A program made the translations under genes and the position numbers. DNA of 37,459 bases from Kiritimatiellales bacterium (GTDB lineage Bacteria > Verrucomicrobiota > Kiritimatiellia > Kiritimatiellales > Pontiellaceae). The notes below the pieces were generated by a model, which saw nothing but the letters and a program-made list of their open reading frames with translations, had not been told where the DNA came from and ran no database searches. Below, piece by piece: positions 25,334 through 33,989 of the stretch. The stretch spans positions 1-37,459 of the forward strand of contig JAIPJC010000018.1 of the NCBI GenBank assembly GCA_021734345.1, given 5' to 3'. Every line of letters begins with the position of its first letter. Position 1 is the stretch's first letter.

Positions 25334-26944
25334 TTTATTCGCGCGGAAGTGTGCGATGAGCGCGTTGGTGGAGGCGTCGTGCGCCAGATCCCCATTCCCT
25401 TCGAGTTCGGGGAGGATTTGCTTGGCAAGAATCTTGCCCAACTCCACACCCCATTGATCGAAGGAATAGATGTCCCAAACGATACCCTGCACGAATATCT
25501 TGTGCTCGTAGAGCGCGACGATCTGGCCGAGGACGGACGGGGTCAGCCTATCGGCCATGATCGTATTGGTCGGACGATTTCCTTCAAAGGTTTTGTGCGG
25601 AATCAGCGCGGCGGGCATACCTTCGGCCGTGAGCGCCTCCTTCGTCTTGCCAAAGGCCAGTGCCTCGGTCTGCGCGAAGAAATTGGCCATAAGTTTGACG
25701 TGGTGGTCGCCAAGGGGATTCTGCGATTTGCAGAAACCGATGAAGTCGCACGGGATCAGCTTGGTTCCCTGATGGATCAACTGGTAGAAGGCGTGCTGTC
25801 CATTGGTTCCAGGCTCGCCCCAGATGACCGGACCAGTCTGCCACGCGACCTTTTCGCCGGAGCGGGTGATGTATTTCCCGTTGCTCTCCATGTCGCCCTG
25901 CTGGAAGTAGGCGGCAAAGCGGGAAAGGTACTGGTCGTACGGCAGGATCGCCTGCGTGGCGGCATCGAAGAAGTTGTTGTACCAAATGCCGATAAGCGCG
26001 AGCAGCACCGGCATGTTTTCAGCGAACGGTGCTGTGCGGAAGTGGACGTCCATCTTGTGGTAGCCCGCCAGCAGCTCGCGGAAATTTTTCGGCCCGATGG
26101 CGAGCATCACCGGCAGGCCGATGGCGGACGTCAGCGAATAGCGTCCACCGACCCAGTCCCAGAAACCGAACATGTTGGCGGTGTCGATCCCGAATCCGGC
26201 AACGGCATCGGCGTTGGTGGAAAGCGCCACGAAGTGCTTAGCAATCGCCACGTCGTCCTTCAGCGCTTCAAGACACCATGCGCGGGCGGTCTGCGCGTTG
26301 GTCATGGTCTCCTGCGTGGTAAAGGTTTTCGATGCCACGATGAAAAGCGTCTCGGCGGCTTCCAGTCCATGGAGGGCTTCGGCGATATGCGTACCGTCGA
26401 CGTTGGAGACAAACAGGAAGTTGAGGTCGCGCTGCGAATAGGCCTTGAGCGCCTCGTAAGCCATCACTGGGCCAAGGTCGGAACCGCCGATGCCGATGTT
26501 GACGATATTCTTGATCGGCTTGCCGGTATGGCCCTTCCACTCCTTGGAACGGACGCGTTCGGCAAAAGCTTCCATTCGATCAAGCACCGCGTGAATTTCC
26601 GGGATGACGTTTTCTCCGTCGACGTCGATCACGGCATCCTTCGGTGCGCGCAACGCAACGTGCAGTACGGCACGGTTCTCGGTGGCATTTATTTTTTTGC
26701 CGGTGAACATGGCTTCGATCCATTTTTTTAGGTCGGCGGATTCGGCCAGTTTCACCAGTAAATAGATGGTTTTATCATCGATACGGTTTTTGGAGTAGTC
26801 GAGCAGCAGGTCTTCGGTCTTGAGCGTAAACTGCGCCGCACGGCTTGCATCGGAAAAAAGATCGCGCAAGTGGGCGTCTTTAATATCGGCAAAGTGCGCT
26901 TCCAGCGCCTTCCATTCTGAACGTTCCGTTAGTCTTGTGGTCAT
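25331..26944 (-). CDS. pgi: Glucose-6-phosphate isomerase
   Basis: Interconverts glucose-6-phosphate and fructose-6-phosphate in glycolysis/gluconeogenesis; cytosolic, 537 residues, the E. coli-like long form. Motifs: [11 protein letters not shown] (149-159), SNVDGTH (180-186), the catalytic region [10 protein letters not shown] (348-357, with the catalytic Glu), the second signature [14 protein letters not shown] (376-389), and GVELGK near the C-terminus with the catalytic Lys. ATG 26944 has AGGAGA eight bases upstream; the frame extends further upstream but without family similarity. Convergent with nqrF, sharing hairpins. It feeds the same hexose-phosphate pool as glgC and pgl in this window. 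Confidence 0.96.
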   Translation of the reverse strand: MTTRLTERSEWKALEAHFADIKDAHLRDLFSDASRAAQFTLKTEDLLLDYSKNRIDDKTIYLLVKLAESADLKKWIEAMFTGKKINATENRAVLHVALRAPKDAVIDVDGENVIPEIHAVLDRMEAFAERVRSKEWKGHTGKPIKNIVNIGIGGSDLGPVMAYEALKAYSQRDLNFLFVSNVDGTHIAEALHGLEAAETLFIVASKTFTTQETMTNAQTARAWCLEALKDDVAIAKHFVALSTNADAVAGFGIDTANMFGFWDWVGGRYSLTSAIGLPVMLAIGPKNFRELLAGYHKMDVHFRTAPFAENMPVLLALIGIWYNNFFDAATQAILPYDQYLSRFAAYFQQGDMESNGKYITRSGEKVAWQTGPVIWGEPGTNGQHAFYQLIHQGTKLIPCDFIGFCKSQNPLGDHHVKLMANFFAQTEALAFGKTKEALTAEGMPAALIPHKTFEGNRPTNTIMADRLTPSVLGQIVALYEHKIFVQGIVWDIYSFDQWGVELGKILAKQILPELEGNGDLAHDASTNALIAHFRANK

Positions 26945-27105
26945 AAGAATCTCCTGGATTAAAGGGTTACGAGCGGCTGAAGGTACAACCATTGGCAGGC
27001 GGGATAAAAACAAAAATGCCGGAATCTATGCCCGAATGCGTACTTGTTTTGGCAAAAGGCAGCCTATAGGATGCTCCGTTTTAAATTGTGATGAAAAGGA
27101 TGTGT

Positions 27106-29256
27106 ATGAGACTCAGAGTGGTGATCTTGGCGGCACTGGTTGCGATTCCCTTGCTTGGGAGCTGCGACGTCGAAAAAAGCGATCTCGACGTGAAGAAGAT
27201 TGCACGAACCGTCGCGTATTCCCTGCCGGTTTTCCATCTCAACCAGCTTCCGCTCGACGAAGACATTGCCCGGAGTGCCTTCGACTTGTTCATCGACTCG
27301 CTCGATCCCTCACGCAGCTATTTCCTCCAGTCCGATATCGATGCCTTTTCCGCCAAGGCCGGAACGCTTGACAAGGAGTTGCGCAAAGGCGACATCACCT
27401 TTGCAAAAGAGGTGTTCGCGGTTTTGATGGAGCGCATCGACAACCGCACCGACTTCACTAAAAAACTATTGGAGAAGGGCTTCGATACCTCGAAGTCCGA
27501 AACCTTCCTGTGGGATCGAAAAGACGCCCCGTGGCCCAAGGACGAAGCCGAGTGGGACGACCTTTGGCGCAAGCGCGTCAAGAACGAATACGTGGCCCGG
27601 CTCGTTTCGGAACAGGTCTACAAAGAGGAAGAGCAGGCCGCAGCCACCAACACGATTGCTTCCGCCGAAACCTCCGCCACCAACATAACCGCCAGCGCAG
27701 GCGGCGCGGAGGAAGACGGGCTCGAAGACGCGAACCTGTCCCCCGACGAGTTCATCATGGCGCGCTACAAGCAGTTCAAACTCACCATGGAATCGTTCGA
27801 CGAAGAAATGCTGCTCCAGCGCTACCTGACCTCCTTCTCACAGGTATACGACCCGCATAGCGACTACATGTCGCCCAGCAGCGTCGAGGATTTCGACATC
27901 AATATGAAGCTTTCGCTCGTTGGCATCGGCGCCATGCTGCGCCCGGACGAAGGCACCGCGCGAATCGTGCAAATCATTCCCGGCGGACCGGCCGACGAAG
28001 ATGGCCGACTCAAGGCGGGCGACAAGATCGTTGCCGTGGCCGAGGGCGACAAGGAGCCCGTAAGCATCCTGCATTGGCCGCTTTATAAGGCTGTCCGCCT
28101 CATCCGCGGCGCAAAGGACTCCAAGGTGGTTCTCACCATTATTCCGGCATCCGACCGCAGCGGTACGCGCACCAAGAAGATCGACTTGATTCGCGACGAA
28201 GTGAAGCTCGAGGAGCAGGCTGCCAAAGGCGAAGTCAAGGATCTCGACCTCGGTGACGGCATCACACGCCACCTCGGTGTCATCACCCTCCCCGACTTCT
28301 ACGCCGACTTCAAGGCCACCAGCAACAACGAGAAGGATGCCCGGCGCGCCTCGAGCGATGTCAAAAAACTCATCAATGAACTGATGCTCAAAGGGATTGA
28401 AGGGCTTGTGCTCGACCTGCGCAACAACGGTGGAGGATCGCTCGTCGAAGCCATCGACACCGCCGGCCTATTCATATCTTCCGGCCCGATCGTGCAGGTC
28501 AAGGAACGCGGCGGCGTCCAGGTGTTGCCCGATGCCGATCCGGAGGTCAACTATGACGGCCCGATGATCGTACTCGTCAATCGTCTCAGCGCATCGGCCT
28601 CGGAAATTCTTGCGGCCGCGTTGCAGGACTACAAACGTGCCGTCATTGTCGGCGACAAGCAGACGCACGGCAAAGGCACCGTCCAAACCCTTATGCCGCT
28701 TGGCTCCGAAAAAAGCCGCCGTGGCTCGCTCAAACTCACCACGGCCGGGTTCTACCGGATCAACGGAGGGTCAACCCAGCTCAAGGGCGTCACGCCGGAC
28801 GTCATCATTCCGGACTATCTTGATGTGATGGATCTCGGCGAGGATTCCCTGCAGCACGCCCTGCCGTGGGATACGATCCGGCCCGCCATGTACCGCGCCG
28901 AAACCGGAACGACGGAACTGATTCCCCTGCTCGCCGAACAATCCAAGGAACGCCTTGCCACCAACGCGGAATTCCAAACCTATCTCGTCAAGCGCGAGCA
29001 CCTGAAGGAACGATTCGAAACCAAAACCGTTTCACTCTCGCTCAAGGAACGCGTGGCCGAAGCGGAAGCCGAAAAGGAACTCGACGATATCCAGAGCGGA
29101 GCCTTCCTCGACGAGGATAATAAGGATAAGAAAAACGACATTGTCCTCAATGAAGCTCTTCACATCCTTTCCGACATGATCGATCTGAAAAAGCCGGTTC
29201 AGTCCGCGCTGCAGGCACCGGCCCTGAGTTCGGCGGAAGAATCTCCGGCCAGATAA
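27106..29256 (+). CDS. prc: C-terminal processing protease Prc/Tsp, predicted lipoprotein
   Basis: A 716-residue periplasmic serine protease of the Prc (tail-specific) type that cleaves or degrades proteins recognised by hydrophobic C-termini. It starts with a lipoprotein signal ending in LLGSC (C20 lipidated), so it is probably membrane-anchored, unlike E. coli Prc. A PDZ domain lies near 270-350, then the S41 catalytic core: the serine in NRLSASASE (about S497) and the general-base lysine in THGKGTVQ (about K523). Residues about 175-210 form an Ala/Thr/Glu-rich insert. ATG 27106 is chosen among several clustered starts because AAGGA lies five bases upstream and it places the signal sequence correctly. 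The last 58 bases overlap the 3' end of the opposing MscS gene. Confidence 0.93.
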   Translation: MRLRVVILAALVAIPLLGSCDVEKSDLDVKKIARTVAYSLPVFHLNQLPLDEDIARSAFDLFIDSLDPSRSYFLQSDIDAFSAKAGTLDKELRKGDITFAKEVFAVLMERIDNRTDFTKKLLEKGFDTSKSETFLWDRKDAPWPKDEAEWDDLWRKRVKNEYVARLVSEQVYKEEEQAAATNTIASAETSATNITASAGGAEEDGLEDANLSPDEFIMARYKQFKLTMESFDEEMLLQRYLTSFSQVYDPHSDYMSPSSVEDFDINMKLSLVGIGAMLRPDEGTARIVQIIPGGPADEDGRLKAGDKIVAVAEGDKEPVSILHWPLYKAVRLIRGAKDSKVVLTIIPASDRSGTRTKKIDLIRDEVKLEEQAAKGEVKDLDLGDGITRHLGVITLPDFYADFKATSNNEKDARRASSDVKKLINELMLKGIEGLVLDLRNNGGGSLVEAIDTAGLFISSGPIVQVKERGGVQVLPDADPEVNYDGPMIVLVNRLSASASEILAAALQDYKRAVIVGDKQTHGKGTVQTLMPLGSEKSRRGSLKLTTAGFYRINGGSTQLKGVTPDVIIPDYLDVMDLGEDSLQHALPWDTIRPAMYRAETGTTELIPLLAEQSKERLATNAEFQTYLVKREHLKERFETKTVSLSLKERVAEAEAEKELDDIQSGAFLDEDNKDKKNDIVLNEALHILSDMIDLKKPVQSALQAPALSSAEESPAR

Positions 29257-30296
29257 AGCGTCTGCGTCGGGAAGGCAAACTCGATCCCCGCTTCGTTGTA
29301 GCGCACGAGGATCTGCATGTTCACCTTCTCCGAGAACGCCAGATAGTCCCAGTATTCCGGCGGATGGTACCAGTAGATCGCTCGAATGTTCAGCGAGCAG
29401 TCGTTGAAATCCGTAAAGAATACGCGCGGTGGTAAATTCGCATTCATGCCTTCATGGTCGGCGAGCAGCTCTTTGACGATATCGATTGCCAGCTGCACCT
29501 TTTCCGGCGGGGTATTGTAGGTGATTGTTAAATCCAGCACCCTCTTGATGAAGGGGCGCTTACCTATGTTCTGGATCATCATGTTGGCCAGTTCGCCGTT
29601 CGGCACCGTCACCAGATGGCCGTCCAGAGTGCGGATGCGGGTCGAGCGGAATCCGACTTCCTCGATGGAGCCATCATGCCCGTTGACGACGATACGCTCA
29701 CCGAGCTCGAACGGCTTGTCGGCAAAAATCACCAGCGATCCAAAAAAGTTTTTTATTGTCTCCTGCGCCGCCAGCGCCACGGCCAAACCACCGACTCCGA
29801 GGCCGGCCAGGATGGAGGTGATCGGCTTGTCGCTCAGGATCTGCGCCACCTGCACCAGCGCAAGGACCACAATCGTGACACGCAGGCTCTTGCGCACCAT
29901 TGGCGCCATCATATCGTCCATCTTCGTGTGTGTCTTTTGCGTGAAATGGGTAATGGCAAAGTCGAGCACATCCACTAGCGAGTAGATAAAGAAGGTTACC
30001 GCAACAGTCAGGAGCACCGCAAAAATATCCGAAACAAGTGCAGCAAGGCCCTCACTCAAGGAAAAGGCTTTCAGTCCCTGCAACAAACCGATGGTGGTGA
30101 AAAGAAACAGTACCGGTCGCGCCACCGCCTTGAGCAGCACTTGCACGATCTGTTTTCCCTCCACCCGTTTCGTCTTGCCGATATTCACCAGCACAATCTG
30201 GATCAGCTTGCCCACCAGCATGGCACCGAGCACCCAACCCACCAGCATCAGCACCTGCCCCCAAGTCACCTCTTTAAAAACGGTTTGATTCAACAT
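29199..30296 (-). CDS. MscS-family mechanosensitive ion channel
   Basis: A 365-residue inner-membrane channel of the small-conductance mechanosensitive family, which opens on hypo-osmotic shock. About five hydrophobic segments precede the pore helix and the conserved beta-domain signature: GGLAVALAAQETIKNFFGS, then FELGERIVV, IEEVGFRSTRIRT and VTVPNGELANMMIQN. The C-terminal mixed domain follows. Two close ATGs are possible; 30296 (MLNQTV) is preferred because GGAGG lies eight bases upstream, whereas the first (30302) is too near it. Last gene of an operon-like run with the kinase and the HemF-like gene (41-base gap). Its end overlaps the opposing prc gene by 58 bases. Confidence 0.92.
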   Translation of the reverse strand: MLNQTVFKEVTWGQVLMLVGWVLGAMLVGKLIQIVLVNIGKTKRVEGKQIVQVLLKAVARPVLFLFTTIGLLQGLKAFSLSEGLAALVSDIFAVLLTVAVTFFIYSLVDVLDFAITHFTQKTHTKMDDMMAPMVRKSLRVTIVVLALVQVAQILSDKPITSILAGLGVGGLAVALAAQETIKNFFGSLVIFADKPFELGERIVVNGHDGSIEEVGFRSTRIRTLDGHLVTVPNGELANMMIQNIGKRPFIKRVLDLTITYNTPPEKVQLAIDIVKELLADHEGMNANLPPRVFFTDFNDCSLNIRAIYWYHPPEYWDYLAFSEKVNMQILVRYNEAGIEFAFPTQTLYLAGDSSAELRAGACSAD

Positions 30297-30337
30297 TGTC
30301 ATAGCCTCCAGGGTGTTTAATAGAGTGGTACGGTTAA

Positions 30338-31360
30338 TTACCGATGGTTGTCGAACGTCGGCGGGGTGCTGTTGCCGGAAGCCTGCAAATCCAACGCTTC
30401 GGGATGGGCTTGATAGTGCATTCGCACCGCGTCCGCCAACTTCTGCTTGATTTGATCGTCGATGGTGCAGGTTCCAAGATTGGGAAGTGCGGCAAGGATG
30501 CGGTCTATCAGCTTGTCCTGCGGTGGCGTCATGCGCGAGCGCCACGAGGCGAGCAGGTTTTTATCGATCCGCGCCGGAAGCGAACCGAGAATGCCGACAT
30601 CGTTCTGGTCATGCACGAGCAGGCCGGAGGTGGTGCCGCGGTCAAGTGTGAGCACCTGGAACAAGTAGAGGGTGTGGTAGGCTAATTGAGCGGCCTGTTC
30701 CGCATCCGTCGGCAGCGCGACATCACGGATGGATTCCTCCAATATTTGAACGTAGGTGTCGATGGCCGCTTCCCCCACCCTCCGGGCAAGCGCGAGGTCT
30801 TTGGCAAAATTTCCGGTATTGAAGTTTTCAAGGTAGAAGTGTGCAACACCGCGATGCCGCCCAAGGGCAGGAATAAAGAAGTAGCGGTCGCCCTGCGCGG
30901 CGGCTTCGTCGAATTCATCGGGAGCGGCGACGCGAAGGCCTTCGATAAAGCGTTGGGTGTGTTCCGGGTTTGGAAGCGAAGGATTGAGGTCGGCCATGAT
31001 GCGCCAGTAGCCGGTTCCGCTTTTGAGTTCCGTCCAGCTGATGTGGATATGGACGGAAGGCGCACGCGGATGGGCGGGATGCACGATGGTGGAGATGGCC
31101 GAAGCGGAACCGAGTTGGCGTGCAGGATCGTCGTCGTAGTGCACTTGGGAAACGTTGACGGACGCACGGCCTAGCAGGTCGGTATCGGAAATCCCATGGC
31201 GCAAACCGCCGCCGTGCCGCCCGTCGTCACGGAACCATTCGGAAGAAATGAAGGATTGCCCTCCGGTTTTTTCCAGAGCCTGAACGAAGCGATGTTGCAG
31301 CGATTCGACGAGTGCGAGCGCTGCGGCAGCGTTCGCCGAACAGGTCGGTATTCTTTTCAT
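30338..31360 (-). CDS. Coproporphyrinogen III oxidase (HemF)-like protein, divergent
   Basis: A 340-residue protein with an overall HemF-like (oxygen-dependent coproporphyrinogen oxidase) plan: EWFRDDGRHGGGLRHG (41-56) stands where HemF has its W-R-x-x-GGGG block, VNVSQVH follows, then HPRAPSVHIHISWTEL (97-112) where HemF has NPxxPTVHFNYRYFE, then YFFIPALGRHRGVAHFY (160-176) and LTLDRGTTSGL. The classical WWFGGG-DLTP block is reduced to YWRIMADLNPS. Activity as a haem enzyme is therefore uncertain. ATG 31360 overlaps the kinase stop (ATGA) and has AGGAGA upstream, so it is translationally coupled to the kinase gene. No other haem gene is nearby. Confidence 0.72.
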   Translation of the reverse strand: MKRIPTCSANAAAALALVESLQHRFVQALEKTGGQSFISSEWFRDDGRHGGGLRHGISDTDLLGRASVNVSQVHYDDDPARQLGSASAISTIVHPAHPRAPSVHIHISWTELKSGTGYWRIMADLNPSLPNPEHTQRFIEGLRVAAPDEFDEAAAQGDRYFFIPALGRHRGVAHFYLENFNTGNFAKDLALARRVGEAAIDTYVQILEESIRDVALPTDAEQAAQLAYHTLYLFQVLTLDRGTTSGLLVHDQNDVGILGSLPARIDKNLLASWRSRMTPPQDKLIDRILAALPNLGTCTIDDQIKQKLADAVRMHYQAHPEALDLQASGNSTPPTFDNHR

Positions 31361-33906
31361 TGTTCGGGAATCTCCTGGATATAGCGGAAGCCGACGTCGG
31401 ATGGGACGACGGGCGAATCGGATGCATAGCAGCACGGAAGGAAAATGGCCGGAGTTGAAGCGCTGCCGCCTTTGATCTGATAGAATGTTTTGCTGTCGGG
31501 TAGTGTCGATCCTGTCATTTCACGCACGTTTCCGGCCATGTCGTACGCGCCATAGACGGAGACGTCGGCCCGGAATTTTCCGGGCGGTGCCCAAAGTGGA
31601 TATTGCTTCTTTCCTTTTTCGTTGTACAAGGTGAGCGCGAGGTTTCCGTCCGGATCGAAGCCGTTGCCCCATACGTACGTTCGCCCATCCACACCGCGCG
31701 CGGCCTTTTCCCATTCCTCGGCGGTGGGGATGCGAATCGGAACACCCGTCTGCCGGGTCTTCCATTCGCAAAACGCCTTGGCGGCATCAAGCGTGATTCC
31801 AACCACTGGAAACTCCATCTTCAACCGCTCATCGGCCAGCTGCCCATCCGCATCCCACGCATCGATGTACGTCCGCTCCTGCGTCCTAAACTGAATGCGG
31901 CTTTTGCATGCGGCTTTGAGTTCCGGATTATCCAGGCTCTTCCAGAATTCCAGATAATCGGCAAAGGTGACCTCGTATTTCTTGATGAAAAACGCGGGAA
32001 GCGTCCGCCGATGCCGCCTGAAGAAACGCGACTCTTCGCCTCCGTAGAAAAAGTCGCCGGGCGGCACATAGACCATGCCGTCGGGAACGGTTGGTGGCAG
32101 CGCTATTTCGACCATCTTCCGCTCGCCGTGGTCGATATGGATTGGATACGGCAGCTGCTGCAATCCATCCGATTCCACGGTCAGCATGTAGGTGTTGTTG
32201 GTCAGTCCATGCAAGGTCTGCGGAAGCGTCCCCTTTATGATCGGGTCGCCCAGTTGCAATCGCCCGTTGTCATCCACCAGCGGGAACAACATCACCCGGC
32301 GTACGGTTTCCGGACCGGTAATCTCCAGGCTCCCTTCACCATCGATGCGGCGCTGCACCTCGGCCAAATAGGCGTCAGCTCTGTCATGCTGGATACCCAT
32401 CTGCCGCAATTCAAGTTCGACGGTATCCTTCCACTGTTGCGCACGGCCATAGGCTTGCTGGTGGAGCGCAAACTCCATGCGGTTGGTCATGATCTGGGTG
32501 TAGCCGTCGACCACCGCCGCCTTGCGCCGGTAGATTTCGGGGACCCCCTGGTAGAACGATAGGGCCACGTTGTACTTCGTTTCGATATCGGCGCGCTTTG
32601 CATCGAATTCCTTTTCGCGCCGCAGTTCGTCTTGGCTTTCTATCTTCGCCGTGGCGGCTCGGCGAATCGCCGCCAGCGCGTCGAAAGCGCTCGTCGCTTC
32701 CGCAATCATTTCATTGCCCTGCCGACATAGCGCGGCAGCCCGCTTGACACTGGAGGTGTAGCTGCCATAGAGCATCGCACGCTGCGCACCGGAGGCGAGC
32801 AGCAAGGCTCCGACCACCGCGGCCGCCACGCTGGACTTGACCGGGTTGCGCTTGCAGGTTTTCCAGAAGCGTATCGCCCGCGACGGCCGATAGGCGCTCA
32901 CTTCAAAGTTTCCGATATGGTTGCGGATATCCTGCGCGAGCCGTTCCACCGAGTGATACCGGCTCACGGGATGCAGTGCCATGGCCTTGAGGCAGATCGC
33001 CTCTAGCTCGCGCGGGATATTCAGCTCTGGTCGGCGCTTGCGAGGCGGTGTGAACTTTCCGGTTTTCACATGCTCGAGCAACCGGTGCAGCGGCATTTTC
33101 TCGAACGGGGTTCGATAGGTCAGGATGTGATAGAGAATCGCACCAAGGCTGTAGATATCGCTATGGCAATCAATGTCGTCGGTACGCCCCTCCGCCTGCT
33201 CCGGCGACATATAGTTGGGCGTGCCGGAAATGGCACCATCAAGGGTGTGCGAAACGGTGTCGACCCCATCCATGCGCAGTTGCACATGGCTTTCATCGGA
33301 ATCGCCGGTATGGAGCTGCTTGACCAGACCCCAGTCCAGAACCAGCACTTCGCCGAATTCACCGGTCATAATGTTTGCCGGCTTGAGGTCGCGGTGGATC
33401 ACACCCTTGCTATGTGCAAACGCCACGCCGTTGCAAACCGACAGGAATATTTCCAGCAAGAGGTTGAGCGGATATTTCTTCTGAAAGAACGCGGGATGGG
33501 TTTCAAGCTGTCCCAGGATTTCCTTGAGCGTTTCGCCCTGGATTTTCTTCATCGTAAAATAGATGCCCAGCGTATCGTCCACACCCATCTCATGCACAGG
33601 TATGATGTTCGGATGTTCCAACTGGGCGGTGCCGCGCGCCTCCTTCAGGAAGCGGTCGATCACCTCTTCCACGTTGCGGTAGTGTTTCTTGAGCGATTTA
33701 ATAGCCACCTCGCGCCCCAGCAGCGTGTCGCGCGCGCCATGCACCTCGCCGAACGAACCCTGTCCAAGTGGCTTGATATCCTTGTAGTGAGTCTTGATCG
33801 ACTCCTTCTTGATAGCCAACACCTGCTTGACGTCGCCGAGGTCCAGCGATAACGAACCGCTGCTTCCGGGCGAATCCGGTCGTGGGTCTATATCTGTTTT
33901 ATCCAT
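31357..33906 (-). CDS. Membrane serine/threonine kinase with C-terminal FGE-sulfatase-like domain
   Basis: An 849-residue one-pass membrane protein. Residues about 40-335 are a Hanks-type kinase: glycine loop GQGSFGEV (48-55), ATP lysine K70 in VAIKSL, catalytic loop HRDLKPANI (171-179), metal motif DWG (191-193, in place of DFG), and GTPNYMSPEQ. A membrane helix is predicted at about 359-376. A helical, charged region follows (about 390-520), then a beta-rich PEGA-like stretch. Residues about 609-849 are an FGE/SUMF1-type domain (YVPPGDFFYGG, PVVGITLDAAKAFCEW, RIPTAEEWEKAARG, YDMAGNVREMTG). The FGE active-site cysteine pair is not seen in its usual place, so this domain more likely binds ligands. 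ATG 33906 has AGGA nine bases upstream; a TTG at 33933 is less likely. The HemF-like gene follows by ATGA overlap. Confidence 0.9.
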   Translation of the reverse strand: MDKTDIDPRPDSPGSSGSLSLDLGDVKQVLAIKKESIKTHYKDIKPLGQGSFGEVHGARDTLLGREVAIKSLKKHYRNVEEVIDRFLKEARGTAQLEHPNIIPVHEMGVDDTLGIYFTMKKIQGETLKEILGQLETHPAFFQKKYPLNLLLEIFLSVCNGVAFAHSKGVIHRDLKPANIMTGEFGEVLVLDWGLVKQLHTGDSDESHVQLRMDGVDTVSHTLDGAISGTPNYMSPEQAEGRTDDIDCHSDIYSLGAILYHILTYRTPFEKMPLHRLLEHVKTGKFTPPRKRRPELNIPRELEAICLKAMALHPVSRYHSVERLAQDIRNHIGNFEVSAYRPSRAIRFWKTCKRNPVKSSVAAAVVGALLLASGAQRAMLYGSYTSSVKRAAALCRQGNEMIAEATSAFDALAAIRRAATAKIESQDELRREKEFDAKRADIETKYNVALSFYQGVPEIYRRKAAVVDGYTQIMTNRMEFALHQQAYGRAQQWKDTVELELRQMGIQHDRADAYLAEVQRRIDGEGSLEITGPETVRRVMLFPLVDDNGRLQLGDPIIKGTLPQTLHGLTNNTYMLTVESDGLQQLPYPIHIDHGERKMVEIALPPTVPDGMVYVPPGDFFYGGEESRFFRRHRRTLPAFFIKKYEVTFADYLEFWKSLDNPELKAACKSRIQFRTQERTYIDAWDADGQLADERLKMEFPVVGITLDAAKAFCEWKTRQTGVPIRIPTAEEWEKAARGVDGRTYVWGNGFDPDGNLALTLYNEKGKKQYPLWAPPGKFRADVSVYGAYDMAGNVREMTGSTLPDSKTFYQIKGGSASTPAIFLPCCYASDSPVVPSDVGFRYIQEIPEQ

Positions 33907-33989
33907 GACCGCGCATCCTAGGTTAAACTCCAAAGGTGGTCACGATTATTAGCGCCCATCGGCTCGATTTTACAGATGTTGCATGGCGG

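Noticed and set aside
25289-26731. A 480-codon open frame on the plus strand
   Set aside because: Antisense to pgi and running through the terminator hairpins; no motif.
31603-32562. A 319-codon open frame on the plus strand
   Set aside because: Antisense to the FGE-like part of the kinase gene; no recognisable motif.
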